A stretch of 64,000 nt of DNA from contig JANSYK010000003.1 in the NCBI GenBank assembly GCA_024742485.1, positions 1,054,001-1,118,000 on the forward strand, given 5' to 3'. The stretch's first letter is position 1. Each line of letters begins with the position of its first letter. Made by a program: the position numbers and the translations under genes. Source of the stretch: Alphaproteobacteria bacterium (GTDB lineage: Bacteria; Pseudomonadota; Alphaproteobacteria; Rhizobiales; Rhizobiaceae). Below are positions 8,589 through 14,967 of this stretch, one piece after another. Below the pieces are notes generated by a model. That model did no database searches. It had not been told where the DNA came from and saw only the letters and a list, made by a program, of their open reading frames with translations.

Positions 8589-9881
8589 ATGGCAAATCTT
8601 TCGCAAGCGCAAAAGGACTTTGTCGCCCGCGCTTATGAATGGGCTGAGGAAGCTGGATTATCTGGCCGAGTTGCCGACTTGGCCGTAGCACAAGCAGCAC
8701 ATGAAACTGGATATGGGAGGTCGCTTGCAGGCAAGCACAATTACCACGGAATCAAGGGTAGAGGCACCCGATCTCGGACCCATGAGATAGTCAACGGACG
8801 TAGAGAGAATATCACCGCAAGCTTTCGTGATTTTGAAAGTCCGGTTGATAGTTTTCGGCAGTGGCATGGTCTCATGTCACGGGTGTACCCGGATGTCTTG
8901 AAGGCGGGCACATTGCATGAGGCCGTGGGTGGTCTCAATATCAATCGGCGGGGACGCCCAAACTACGCAACTGATCCAAAATATGAAACTCGAATGTTTG
9001 AATACATGGATCGGTTTGATGATCTTGGTTGTGACGTAGGTCTGAATGATATCGTAGCCCCATTCCCGACCGAGCGCGGCGTGTCTCAACAAGCGGACAT
9101 CGTTGCGCGGCAAATGCTGGACCCGCACTCCGGCAACATGGGTTTGGTCGAGCGCCAATCACCAGCATGGTCAGATCAATTCGCGCCGGGGCCAGCGGCA
9201 GCACCAAAGAGTACGATCCAAGAGCAACCCATCCGATCCGATTACCCAACGGGCCCGCTCAATCCCGAGCCGTGGCAGGACCTGTATGCCCCAGCACCGC
9301 AATACGCACCCCGTACACCGTCACAGAGCCGTTTTGACCAAACATTTGCCCCTTCCGATCCGCAAGTGCCGCCCCTGACACCCGGCACGAGCGACACAGG
9401 AAAAGCGGTGGCCTTTCGCGGACTGGCTGATACCATGCAGCTGGCCGGCGTTGGCGGATTGGACGGAAGAGCGGCTACTTGCCGGGAACAGGGCGGCTTG
9501 ACGGCACCATCGATTGACCCTGCACCAGGACTCGTTCCGGACATCGATACCGTACCGTATCCAACGGCCCGGCCGCCCATGTCGTCAACGCCGGAGTTCG
9601 CGCCTCCCATTCCGTCATACCGATCACCGGCGCCCGTTCCGCCAGTACCCAAACCTCGCCCTCGGTCCGGGGCATCCAAACCCGCATTGCGGTCTGCGCT
9701 GCCGAGGCACACAGATGTGCCCATCCCGACGCCGCGACCGGCCACTTCCTCAGGCCTGCCGATGATGCCATCGCATGCCAATCCGCTGCAACAACATCCG
9801 TCACCCTATACAGGGCTGAAAAAGCAGATATTCGATTTTGTGCTGCGACGGTTGATGAGCCCTGACAAAGGCCCGAATTAG
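8589..9881 (+). CDS. GH73-type glucosaminidase with Pro-rich linker and C-terminal YTG tag (candidate effector)
   Basis: A 430-residue protein. I start it at the second in-frame ATG, which has GGGA seven bases upstream and matches the start of the truncated paralogue at 10676. Residues 8-145 are a FlgJ-type glucosaminidase domain: catalytic E39 in AQAAHETGYG, then NYHGIKG, FRDFESPVDSFRQW and NYATDPKYETRM. This family cuts the glycan strands of peptidoglycan. Residues 190-400 are a long Pro/Arg-rich linker (repeats of PxPKPRP and PTPRP type). The last 27 residues carry the tag YTGLKKQIFDFVLRRL, shared with a protein 2.5 kb downstream. There is no signal peptide. It could be a phage endolysin, but the tag and the divergent exported partner fit an exported antibacterial effector better. 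Confidence 0.75.
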   Translation: MANLSQAQKDFVARAYEWAEEAGLSGRVADLAVAQAAHETGYGRSLAGKHNYHGIKGRGTRSRTHEIVNGRRENITASFRDFESPVDSFRQWHGLMSRVYPDVLKAGTLHEAVGGLNINRRGRPNYATDPKYETRMFEYMDRFDDLGCDVGLNDIVAPFPTERGVSQQADIVARQMLDPHSGNMGLVERQSPAWSDQFAPGPAAAPKSTIQEQPIRSDYPTGPLNPEPWQDLYAPAPQYAPRTPSQSRFDQTFAPSDPQVPPLTPGTSDTGKAVAFRGLADTMQLAGVGGLDGRAATCREQGGLTAPSIDPAPGLVPDIDTVPYPTARPPMSSTPEFAPPIPSYRSPAPVPPVPKPRPRSGASKPALRSALPRHTDVPIPTPRPATSSGLPMMPSHANPLQQHPSPYTGLKKQIFDFVLRRLMSPDKGPN

Positions 9882-10302
9882 AGGAGGTCACTGCCTGAAA
9901 TGAATACGGCGAACCAACCGAAATTTCAGATGCGCCAAACGCGAAATAAAGGAACAAAAACAGTCGTTTATGTCACGATTGCACTGCAAGCCCGTCTTGC
10001 GGTGATGACATGGCATAGAGCCCTGTCCGGAAATGCCGTATAACGCTCATCAACAACAGCAAGATAGCATTGTTGCATTCAGCCCTCGCGTGTTCTTCCT
10101 CGATCTGCGCACCGTATGTGACCGGAGGGAATCTGCTTGTCCATTTCACCGATGCTGCAAAGGTTTTGACCATTGTGTTCGATAACCAAGCCATAAGCGT
10201 CGGCCCAGGGATGAGCGGGAGCCCTGCTTGGTATGCGCATGAAGACCCGTCAAAGGTTCCGTCATGGCCAAGACGAAAACACCGTCAGCAAAAGCGGGCA
10301 GA
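9882..10302. other. 421-bp stretch without an assured gene, holding a repeat copy
   Basis: The first bases after the glucosaminidase stop are AGGAGG, followed twelve bases later by an ATG at 9900 that opens a 47-codon frame into the repeat, ending at the TAA inside it (9900-10043). The end of this frame (ALQ...HRALSGNxV-stop) is also readable in the other repeat copies, but substitutions between copies show no third-position bias, so I do not call it a gene. The rest, up to the convergent exported-protein gene, holds only shadow frames. Confidence 0.45.
9921..10082 (+). repeat. 162-bp island repeat, copy directly after the glucosaminidase
   Basis: Starts AAATTTCAG and ends GCATTCAG, exactly 162 bases, the same length as the copy at 12507-12668. 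The last 102 bases are the best conserved; against the copy at 10833-10934 I count 76 identical positions of 102 without a gap. Conserved boxes are CTGCAA, GGCATAGAG, TGTCCGGAAAT, CGTATAAC and CAACAAC. A near-inverted repeat (CACTGCAA / TTGCGGTG) begins the core. Confidence 0.75.
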
Positions 10303-10635
10303 TTAATCCTCGTCGCTCGAGCTTTTGCATGGGACAAACAATCTTTCTCCCATGATGATGTGTGGATTGTCTCCTTCGACCATAATCTGAAACACCGGGC
10401 CGTCGGTTGTCTTGCTGCCCGCACTTTCCAGTCCGAACATGCAATATGAAGAGCCTGTCTCATGGTGGACATGACAGTAACGCGGCATCGTTTCTGTGAA
10501 GTGCACCACACCCATCGGAATGGGAACAATGTGTTCACCGTAGTTCGGATCAGGATCTGTCGGGCAAAACATTGCGAAATCGCCGGCTGTCGCTGACGAT
10601 GTGATGAACAAAATAACGATTGCAGTTTTCCACAT
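10303..10635 (-). CDS. Small exported four-Cys protein (candidate orphan immunity protein)
   Basis: A 110-residue protein; GGAGG lies eight bases before the ATG at 10635. Residues 1-18 are a Sec signal peptide (WKTAIVILFITSSATA, cleavage before GDFAMFC). The mature part has four Cys, in MFCPTD, RYCHVH, SYCMFG and FVPCKS, in an order and spacing similar to the 97-residue protein at 8250-8543, ending in an acidic SSSDED. It is divergent, 40 bases away, from a 37-codon remnant whose start resembles the glucosaminidase gene. The simplest reading is an immunity gene kept after its effector gene was deleted. Confidence 0.65.
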   Translation of the reverse strand: MWKTAIVILFITSSATAGDFAMFCPTDPDPNYGEHIVPIPMGVVHFTETMPRYCHVHHETGSSYCMFGLESAGSKTTDGPVFQIMVEGDNPHIIMGERLFVPCKSSSDED

Positions 10636-10675
10636 TATTAAACCTCCGGTTAAGTGATGCGAATAGGATACAATT

Positions 10676-10789
10676 ATGGCGAGTTTAAATCGAGAGCAAT
10701 ATGAGGCCTGGATGAATGCATACAGATCTGCCCGCGATGCGGGGTTGAGCGATGGTGATATCCTTGAAGCCGAATATTCGGACACATGA
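10676..10789 (+). pseudogene. Truncated effector gene: N-terminal 37 codons only
   Basis: The frame begins MASLNREQYEAWMNAYRSA and stops at TGA after 37 residues. It has AGGA seven bases before the ATG. Compared with the glucosaminidase start (MANLSQAQKDFVARAYEWAEEAGLS) it keeps MAxL, Q, AY, A and AGLS at the same places. The catalytic body and tag are absent, and the frame stops inside the start of the downstream repeat. It is most likely the stub left by a deletion that joined the 5' end of an effector gene to the repeat. Confidence 0.55.
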
Positions 10790-10934
10790 AATGCAAAATA
10801 CCCAAATAAAACCGAAACGCTACGATCCGACCGCACTGCAAAGGCGTTTCGCAGTGCCAATGAGGCATGGAGCATTGTCCGGAAATACCGCATAACCCTG
10901 ATCAACAACGGTACCAAAGCATCGCTGCATTCAG
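10773..10934 (+). repeat. 162-bp island repeat, copy after the truncated effector
   Basis: The last 102 bases (from GCACTGCAAAGG at 10833 to GCATTCAG) align without gaps to the other two full copies; the first 60 bases are more diverged. It carries a perfect 7-base inverted repeat, GCACTGC/GCAGTGC, and a second, TACCG/CGGTA, 18 bases apart. In this copy one reading frame is open through the whole element and reads ...NEAWSIVRKYRITLINNG...; the other copies have TAG in place of the Trp codon, so the repeat may be a decayed coding sequence. Confidence 0.7.
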
Positions 10935-11259
10935 TCAGGCCGACGATCTCTGATTCTACACCTTTTTCGACCACCATATTTGCGCCGCACCACCATGTGA
11001 TGAGAGATTTAAATCATAGGTTGTGAATACTCTACATGGTTGTGTGGTCGATCGTAACGAAAGGGCATATGTGCGACACGATGCAGAAAGTCGGTCGCTC
11101 ATTAACAGATTATGTTCCGGAACCTTAAACCGATACTGCATGAAACGCCTTATTTTCGGCAGCGACCAGGCAAACCGAATTCATCCTTTGGGAGCTCAAT
11201 TTTTCGATCGGGAAATCAGCTGCAGAATGAACCATGATGTTTAGCAAGGATTGAAAAAC
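10935..11259. other. 325-bp stretch between a repeat copy and the lipoprotein gene
   Basis: I see no gene I can support. A frame starting with GTG at 11023 (73 codons) has no ribosome site and unremarkable composition. The promoter of the lipoprotein/effector pair should lie in the second half, but no clear -35/-10 pair stands out. Confidence 0.4.
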
Positions 11260-11685
11260 ATGCCCATCAGAATTCTAGTTCCAACATTGACGATGTTGCT
11301 GGCCTTGACCGGGTGCGATGATTTTGTCGCCAGGACGACCTACGACCAAAGCGAAATCGGAGCTGGAGCAAAAGAGGGGCTGTACGATGTTGGGGATTCG
11401 CTGTTTTCCGATCCCGAGCTTGTTCGGGTGTGCATTCTGGCGCGATATGAACGTTTGAACAATCACGTTACCCATCAGCGCGAGGTCGAGTACGGCGAAG
11501 ATCTCCGCTTCATAATTCTGACGTTCGACAACGGAAACGAAATTGTTGAGTGGCTCCATTGGTCGGTGCTCGAGCCGCCTGGCGGCAATACGATCTGCAC
11601 AAACGATCCGCGGAGTATAAAAGTCATCGAGTTCGACAGGGTGGGGCGTATGCACGTCAATCTAATGGATAAACCAAATGGTTGA
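11260..11685 (+). CDS. Small lipoprotein (candidate immunity protein)
   Basis: A 141-residue protein. The ATG at 11260 is chosen over a TTG nine bases earlier because AAGGA is then nine bases upstream. The N-terminus IRILVPTLTMLLALTGC is a type II signal peptide with lipobox LTGC; Asp at +2 and +3 (CDD) suggests inner-membrane retention by the E. coli Lol rule, which may not apply here. The mature domain has two further Cys (VRVCIL, NTICTN) and no known family. Its last codons overlap the start of the next gene by eight bases, so the pair is translationally coupled, lipoprotein first. Lipoprotein before effector is a known order in antibacterial effector/immunity pairs. Confidence 0.65.
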   Translation: MPIRILVPTLTMLLALTGCDDFVARTTYDQSEIGAGAKEGLYDVGDSLFSDPELVRVCILARYERLNNHVTHQREVEYGEDLRFIILTFDNGNEIVEWLHWSVLEPPGGNTICTNDPRSIKVIEFDRVGRMHVNLMDKPNG

Positions 11686-12385
11686 TTTCTCAAACATTCA
11701 TCTCAATCCCCGGAGGTTCAACATCGATTTTGAGAACGACGTTCGAAGTCATACTCATGACCTAAATCCTCACCAACTCAATGCGGCGAAGCATGCAGGC
11801 GTTTCAGCTGTAATTGCGGACTTTGCCAGTCCGTTCGTTGCGAGAGAATTCGGCGTGTTGAACGAAGCTGCCCAGGATATTTGGGGCCTTTCGGATGGTG
11901 CGCCATCTGTATCAGATGATACGAAGGATGACTTTAACAACGCCATTGGCCGGGGTATTCAAGCTGCATATCCAGATCTTGCCGCTGCGGAGTATTACCG
12001 AGGGATTGGAGAGTTGGCTCGGGCGGGTCATCTGGTTACAGACCCATTGTTTACGGTCGATTTTGATGCGCATCCCCGGCTGCGGCAGAGAAACTACTTC
12101 AAGCAACGGCATCAGGCCGTCGATAATGCGTTAGCCCATGCCAGGGAATCTGGCCTTTTTGGTTCGACACAATCTATTGATCACATCGACGACAAGGCCA
12201 AATCCAGCCACCTTTCAGACCATAAGCACACTCTGCCATCACCTTATACCGGTCCGAAAAAACAGATATTTGACTTCGTACTGCGGATGATCAGTCGGGT
12301 TCAGCAGGGATGCTTTGAATGCCGGACAGATAAATACCAACAAATTCCAACCGACTCCGGAATTGAATTCAACTCAGCAGTCTGA
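11678..12385 (+). CDS. Effector-like protein with C-terminal YTG tag
   Basis: A 235-residue protein with no signal peptide. Residues 30-110 have a helical pattern with spaced polar residues (NPHQLNAAKHAG, AREFGVLNEAAQ, DDFNNAIGRGI) that loosely recalls the NAxxHA...E...D..NN..G layout of DUF6973-type domains seen in some secreted toxins; this is a weak resemblance. Residues 186-204 are the tag, PSPYTGPKKQIFDFVLR, the same motif that ends the unrelated glucosaminidase. After the tag the sequence leaves the expected RRL...N ending and runs on for about 30 atypical residues, which suggests a frameshift at the 3' end (see the next feature). It overlaps the lipoprotein gene. Confidence 0.6.
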   Translation: MVDFSNIHLNPRRFNIDFENDVRSHTHDLNPHQLNAAKHAGVSAVIADFASPFVAREFGVLNEAAQDIWGLSDGAPSVSDDTKDDFNNAIGRGIQAAYPDLAAAEYYRGIGELARAGHLVTDPLFTVDFDAHPRLRQRNYFKQRHQAVDNALAHARESGLFGSTQSIDHIDDKAKSSHLSDHKHTLPSPYTGPKKQIFDFVLRMISRVQQGCFECRTDKYQQIPTDSGIEFNSAV

Positions 12386-12467
12386 CTCCCGCTATACCGG
12401 ACCGAAAAAGCAGATATTTGACTTCTTGCTGCGGCGGTTGTTGAACCCAAATCTTGGCCTGAATTAA
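12291..12467 (+). pseudogene. Out-of-frame second copy of the C-terminal tag
   Basis: In the +1 frame relative to the preceding gene an open stretch with no start codon reads ...NAGQINTNKFQPTPELNST and then a full tag, DSRYTGPKKQIFDFLLRRL, ending NPNLGLN and TAA. This ending matches the glucosaminidase ending (RRLMSPDKGPN) better than the tag in the 11678 gene does. Either a one-base indel near 12285-12290 split one gene with two tags, or this is the tail of a second effector whose body was deleted. The 162-bp repeat begins 40 bases after its stop, as it does after the glucosaminidase. Confidence 0.6.
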
Positions 12468-12506
12468 GTGGTGCCGCTGATCGGTTTGACAACATTCAGG
12501 TAGTCT

Positions 12507-12668
12507 AAATTTCAGGTACTAGAAACATAAAATACAGTAACGAAAACAAATGATTATGATGCGATTGCGCTGCAAGCGTGTTTTGCAGCACGGTTAGGGC
12601 ATAGAGCACTGTCCAGAAATACCGTATAACCCTACACAACAACGGTAACATAGCATTGCTGCATTCAG
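12507..12668 (+). repeat. 162-bp island repeat, copy after the duplicated tag
   Basis: Starts AAATTTCAG and ends GCATTCAG; same length as the copy at 9921-10082 and similar throughout (shared TTATG, CGATTGC, CTGCAAGC, GCATAGAG, TGTCC, TAGCATTG). It has an inverted repeat GCTGCAA/TTGCAGC at the start of the core and TACCG/CGGTA later. The terminase fragment follows at once, so this copy marks a junction between effector-type and phage-type DNA. Confidence 0.75.
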
Positions 12669-12715
12669 TAAAGCCCTCCGTGGATTTGGCACCGTCAGCC
12701 TGCAAATCCAAGACT

Positions 12716-13366
12716 TTGTCCATCGGTGTACCGCGCAGGCTGGCACCGCTTCTGGAACGCCATCGCTACAAAGGCGCCTATGGCGGGCGAGGCGGTGGCA
12801 AGTCTCATTTCTTTGCAGAAATGCTCCTGGCGCGCTGTTATGGCGGACCGACGCGGGCGGCGTGTATTCGCGAGGTGCAGAACAATCTGAAGGAGTCCGT
12901 CCGACAATTGCTGGTCGACAAGATTCAGCGGATGGGCCTTGGTTGGTTTTTTGATGTGCTGGGGACGGAGATTCGTGGCCGAAACGGGTCGATCATCATC
13001 TTCAAGGGCATGCAGTCCTACAATGCCGAGAACATCAAGTCGCTTGAGGGCTTTGACATTGCCTGGGTGGAAGAGGCGCAGACGCTTTCAGCCCATTCGC
13101 TGAAACTGCTGCGCCCGACTTTGCGCGCGGAAGGATCGGAACTGTGGTTCAGCTGGAACCCTCGGCACGATACCGATGCGGTCGACCGTTTCTTTCGTGG
13201 CGGCCGGCAGGTCACCGGGGGTATCGCGGTAGAAATCAACTGGGACGGCAATCCCTGGTTCCCCGATGTGCTGCGGCAGGAAAAGGACGATGATTACGCC
13301 TCCGATCCTGAAACGGCGGAACATGTGTGGGGTACCAACGCAATCAAGGCACAGAAGAATGGATAG
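12716..13366 (+). pseudogene. Phage large terminase subunit, N-terminal ATPase part only
   Basis: The frame gives a terminase ATPase domain: RYKGAYGGRGGGKSHFF (Walker A), FDIAWVEEAQTL (Walker B with catalytic Glu) and ELWFSWNPRHDTD (motif C region). PBSX-type large terminases are about 420-480 residues and carry a nuclease domain after the ATPase; here the protein stops at about residue 216 just after ETAEHVWG, with an abnormal tail. The start is uncertain: I use a TTG just before SIGVPRRLAPLL, and the frame upstream of it is repeat sequence. DNA packaging cannot work without the nuclease, so this is a prophage relic. Confidence 0.8.
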
Positions 13367-13392
13367 GGACATGATGAGCGACGATGTGCAGG

Positions 13393-13578
13393 ATGATTGC
13401 CAATCAGATCAGCCTGACAAACGGGGCCAACGGCGCAGCGACGGCCCTGACGGGTGGCGGAACCGGTTTTGCCGCGACATGCGGTGCAAGATCCGCAATG
13501 GATCCGAGCGTCCTGCGGATGGGAGGGAACACTTCGAGCAGACCTCTGCACATGTCGCCACCAGGCGCGAAAAGATGA
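13393..13578 (+). CDS. Phage-like small protein remnant
   Basis: A 61-residue frame beginning MIANQISLTNGANGAATAL and continuing with TGGGTGFAATCGA, a Gly/Ala/Thr-rich pattern like small virion-associated proteins near phage capsid genes. The second half (after about residue 35) looks out of frame or degraded. No good ribosome site is seen. It lies between the truncated terminase and a small toxin-like gene. Weak call; it may be non-coding. Confidence 0.3.
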   Translation: MIANQISLTNGANGAATALTGGGTGFAATCGARSAMDPSVLRMGGNTSSRPLHMSPPGAKR

Positions 13579-13602
13579 GGTGCATTTCGTGAAGCGAAAA
13601 GA

Positions 13603-13836
13603 ATGAATGACATTCCAGTGAGCCAGCAGCCAAAGAAAGTCCGGGAGAACATCGGCAAAAGGAGGCAACTACAACCTGGTCGACGGTATCAATTTGAGAT
13701 GCCAGAATGGCAAAATGGCGAACCAGTCCTACTGGAAATCAGGGACGATGCAGGTGGCCATTTCTATGGCACCGGGAATTTACAAAACCGTGGACCGCAC
13801 TTCAACGATCCAAAGGGCGATCATTATGAATACTAA
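13603..13836 (+). CDS. 77-residue protein resembling the C-terminus of a nuclease toxin
   Basis: The sequence reads like one compact domain: GRRYQFEMPEWQNGEPVLLEI, then DDAGGHFYGTGN and the ending GPHFNDPKGDHYEY. The HFN...HYEY ending is of the kind found at the C-terminus of some polymorphic nuclease toxins; I cannot name the family with certainty. There is no long upstream frame, so it is either a free-standing small protein or the toxic tip left after loss of a carrier. Its stop overlaps the start of the next gene by eleven bases, which is how toxin tips and their immunity genes are often arranged. Confidence 0.45.
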   Translation: MNDIPVSQQPKKVRENIGKRRQLQPGRRYQFEMPEWQNGEPVLLEIRDDAGGHFYGTGNLQNRGPHFNDPKGDHYEY

Positions 13837-14464
13837 AATACGAAAACAATACGCGGCCGATGTCACAATCGCCAATGATGTGTTCAATATCAGCCCCGAT
13901 CGTCTGCCTCGTGGATTGACCATGTCGGCGATATCCTGGGAATTTCCAGGCCCGCATGAATTGGAAAACGACGCCAAAGTGATTGGTACCATACTCCAAA
14001 CGGTCTTTGGTGCGACCGAGCCTCGCGATGTTTGGATGTGTTTCGGCGAGGCGGTGTGGAATCCGGAATCCCGCATTGCCAAACACATCACGCTTTGGGG
14101 TTACTTGAAACGGGGTGGAGTAGAATTTCCAGACACCAATCAAAAGATAGATCGACTTGTCAGTGTAAACGGGGAAAAGGGTGTTTACGCGGCCGTCCAA
14201 ATCAAGGCCTTTGAAGCAGATCACCGCCTGTGGACAAAACGCTGGGGCATCAACGATCATTTTGCCATTGTACCGGCTGGCGGGGACATATCATCCCTTA
14301 TTGACCAAGGATGGGAATTTGAAGACATCGTTGGGTATGGTGCCTATGATTTTCTGGTGAAACATTCCGGCATTATTCTGAGGAAATACGGCGAAATGGG
14401 ATCGCACGATCATGGCATGCTAGCCGTTGGCAGGCAGGAGGAAATTCGAGCGGTTTTTGGATGA
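13826..14464 (+). CDS. Hypothetical 212-residue cytoplasmic protein (possible immunity partner)
   Basis: I start it at the ATG at 13826 (AGGG nine bases upstream); the longer frame from 13694 would overlap the 77-residue gene almost fully. The protein is soluble, mixed alpha/beta, rich in aromatic residues (WEFPGPHE, WMCFGEAVWNPE, HRLWTKRWGINDH), without signal peptide or membrane segment. I do not recognise a family. It overlaps the toxin-like gene by eleven bases, so a cytoplasmic immunity role is possible; a phage structural role is the alternative. Confidence 0.5.
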   Translation: MNTKIRKQYAADVTIANDVFNISPDRLPRGLTMSAISWEFPGPHELENDAKVIGTILQTVFGATEPRDVWMCFGEAVWNPESRIAKHITLWGYLKRGGVEFPDTNQKIDRLVSVNGEKGVYAAVQIKAFEADHRLWTKRWGINDHFAIVPAGGDISSLIDQGWEFEDIVGYGAYDFLVKHSGIILRKYGEMGSHDHGMLAVGRQEEIRAVFG

Positions 14465-14552
14465 TAGCCAGTACTTGTTTCGACGTAGGGTTGGTGGGAA
14501 AGCCGGGCTTGGTTACGGCAGATGCCTGGCAACCACTGAGCTTTTGACATGA

Positions 14553-14654
14553 ATAATCGGCAAGCTGATATCAGATAATCCGGTTGACAGTGCTGCGAGG
14601 GCATTGCGTCCGCGAACGCGGCTCAACCAGCTGAACCAGCAAGTCGCCGACTGA
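14553..14654 (+). pseudogene. C-terminal remnant of a phage protein
   Basis: An open frame without start, beginning right after a TGA at 14550-14552, reads GKLISDNPVDSAARALRPRT and ends LNQLNQQVAD. It looks like the tail of a normal phage protein and its stop overlaps the next start (TGATG), as in phage operons. The rest of the gene is missing. Confidence 0.35.
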
Positions 14655-14845
14655 TGAATCCAAGGCCGATGCGGCGCTTGCTGGCAGACCGCGAATTGCG
14701 GTCTGATCTCAAGCCGACCGACTTCCTTACAATTGGTGGCGTAACGGGCGTCATCCCACAACTTTGCGAATGGCAAGCCGCGTTTCGCAAAGCCAAAGGA
14801 AAAACCCATGCAGAAATACACCTTGCAGCAGGTCAATGGCGCTGA
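14654..14845 (+). CDS. Small phage-type protein
   Basis: A 63-residue protein starting at the ATG of a TGATG overlap with the upstream remnant. The sequence (DLKPTDFLTIGGVTGVIPQL, then EWQAAFRKAKGKTHAEIH) has a short hydrophobic stretch near the middle and a basic helix at the end. I do not recognise it. It overlaps the start of the frameshifted gene that follows, in the tight packing of phage genes. Confidence 0.4.
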   Translation: MNPRPMRRLLADRELRSDLKPTDFLTIGGVTGVIPQLCEWQAAFRKAKGKTHAEIHLAAGQWR

Positions 14846-14962
14846 CTTTCATGAGCAGCTTGCCGATCATTCGAGCCGGTCACGTGGTCAGAGGACGACA
14901 GCCCGCAGACGATCTACGAAATCAAGGAGCACAATGCCGCCTGGACGGCCGTGTGCAGGTGA
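14808..14962 (+). pseudogene. Frameshifted small phage gene
   Basis: A strong AAAGGA seven bases before the ATG starts MQKYTLQQVNGADFHEQLAD. After about 20 residues the protein-like frame moves by one base and continues FEPVTWSEDDSPQTIYEIK to a TGA at 14960-14962. The span is 155 bases, not a multiple of three, so one base has been lost at about 14866-14868. The repaired protein would have about 51 residues. Function unknown. Confidence 0.55.
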
Positions 14963-14967
14963 GAAAC

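Noticed and set aside
9900-10043. 47-codon frame starting after AGGAGG and running into the repeat, with a similar end in the other repeat copies
   Set aside because: Substitutions between repeat copies are spread over all codon positions, the copy at 12507 has an in-frame stop and no start, and a second frame is open in another copy. Kept only as a note under the repeat.
10070-10306. 78-codon frame downstream of a repeat copy
   Set aside because: No ribosome site, its start lies inside the repeat, and it overlaps the convergent exported-protein end.
9921-12668. Repeats as integron attC sites
   Set aside because: No RYYYAAC/GTTRRRY core pairs at the ends and no integrase gene in the window.
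13266-13592. 108-codon frame overlapping the terminase end
   Set aside because: Composition is that of an out-of-frame shadow, rich in Arg, Asp and Cys, with no ribosome site.
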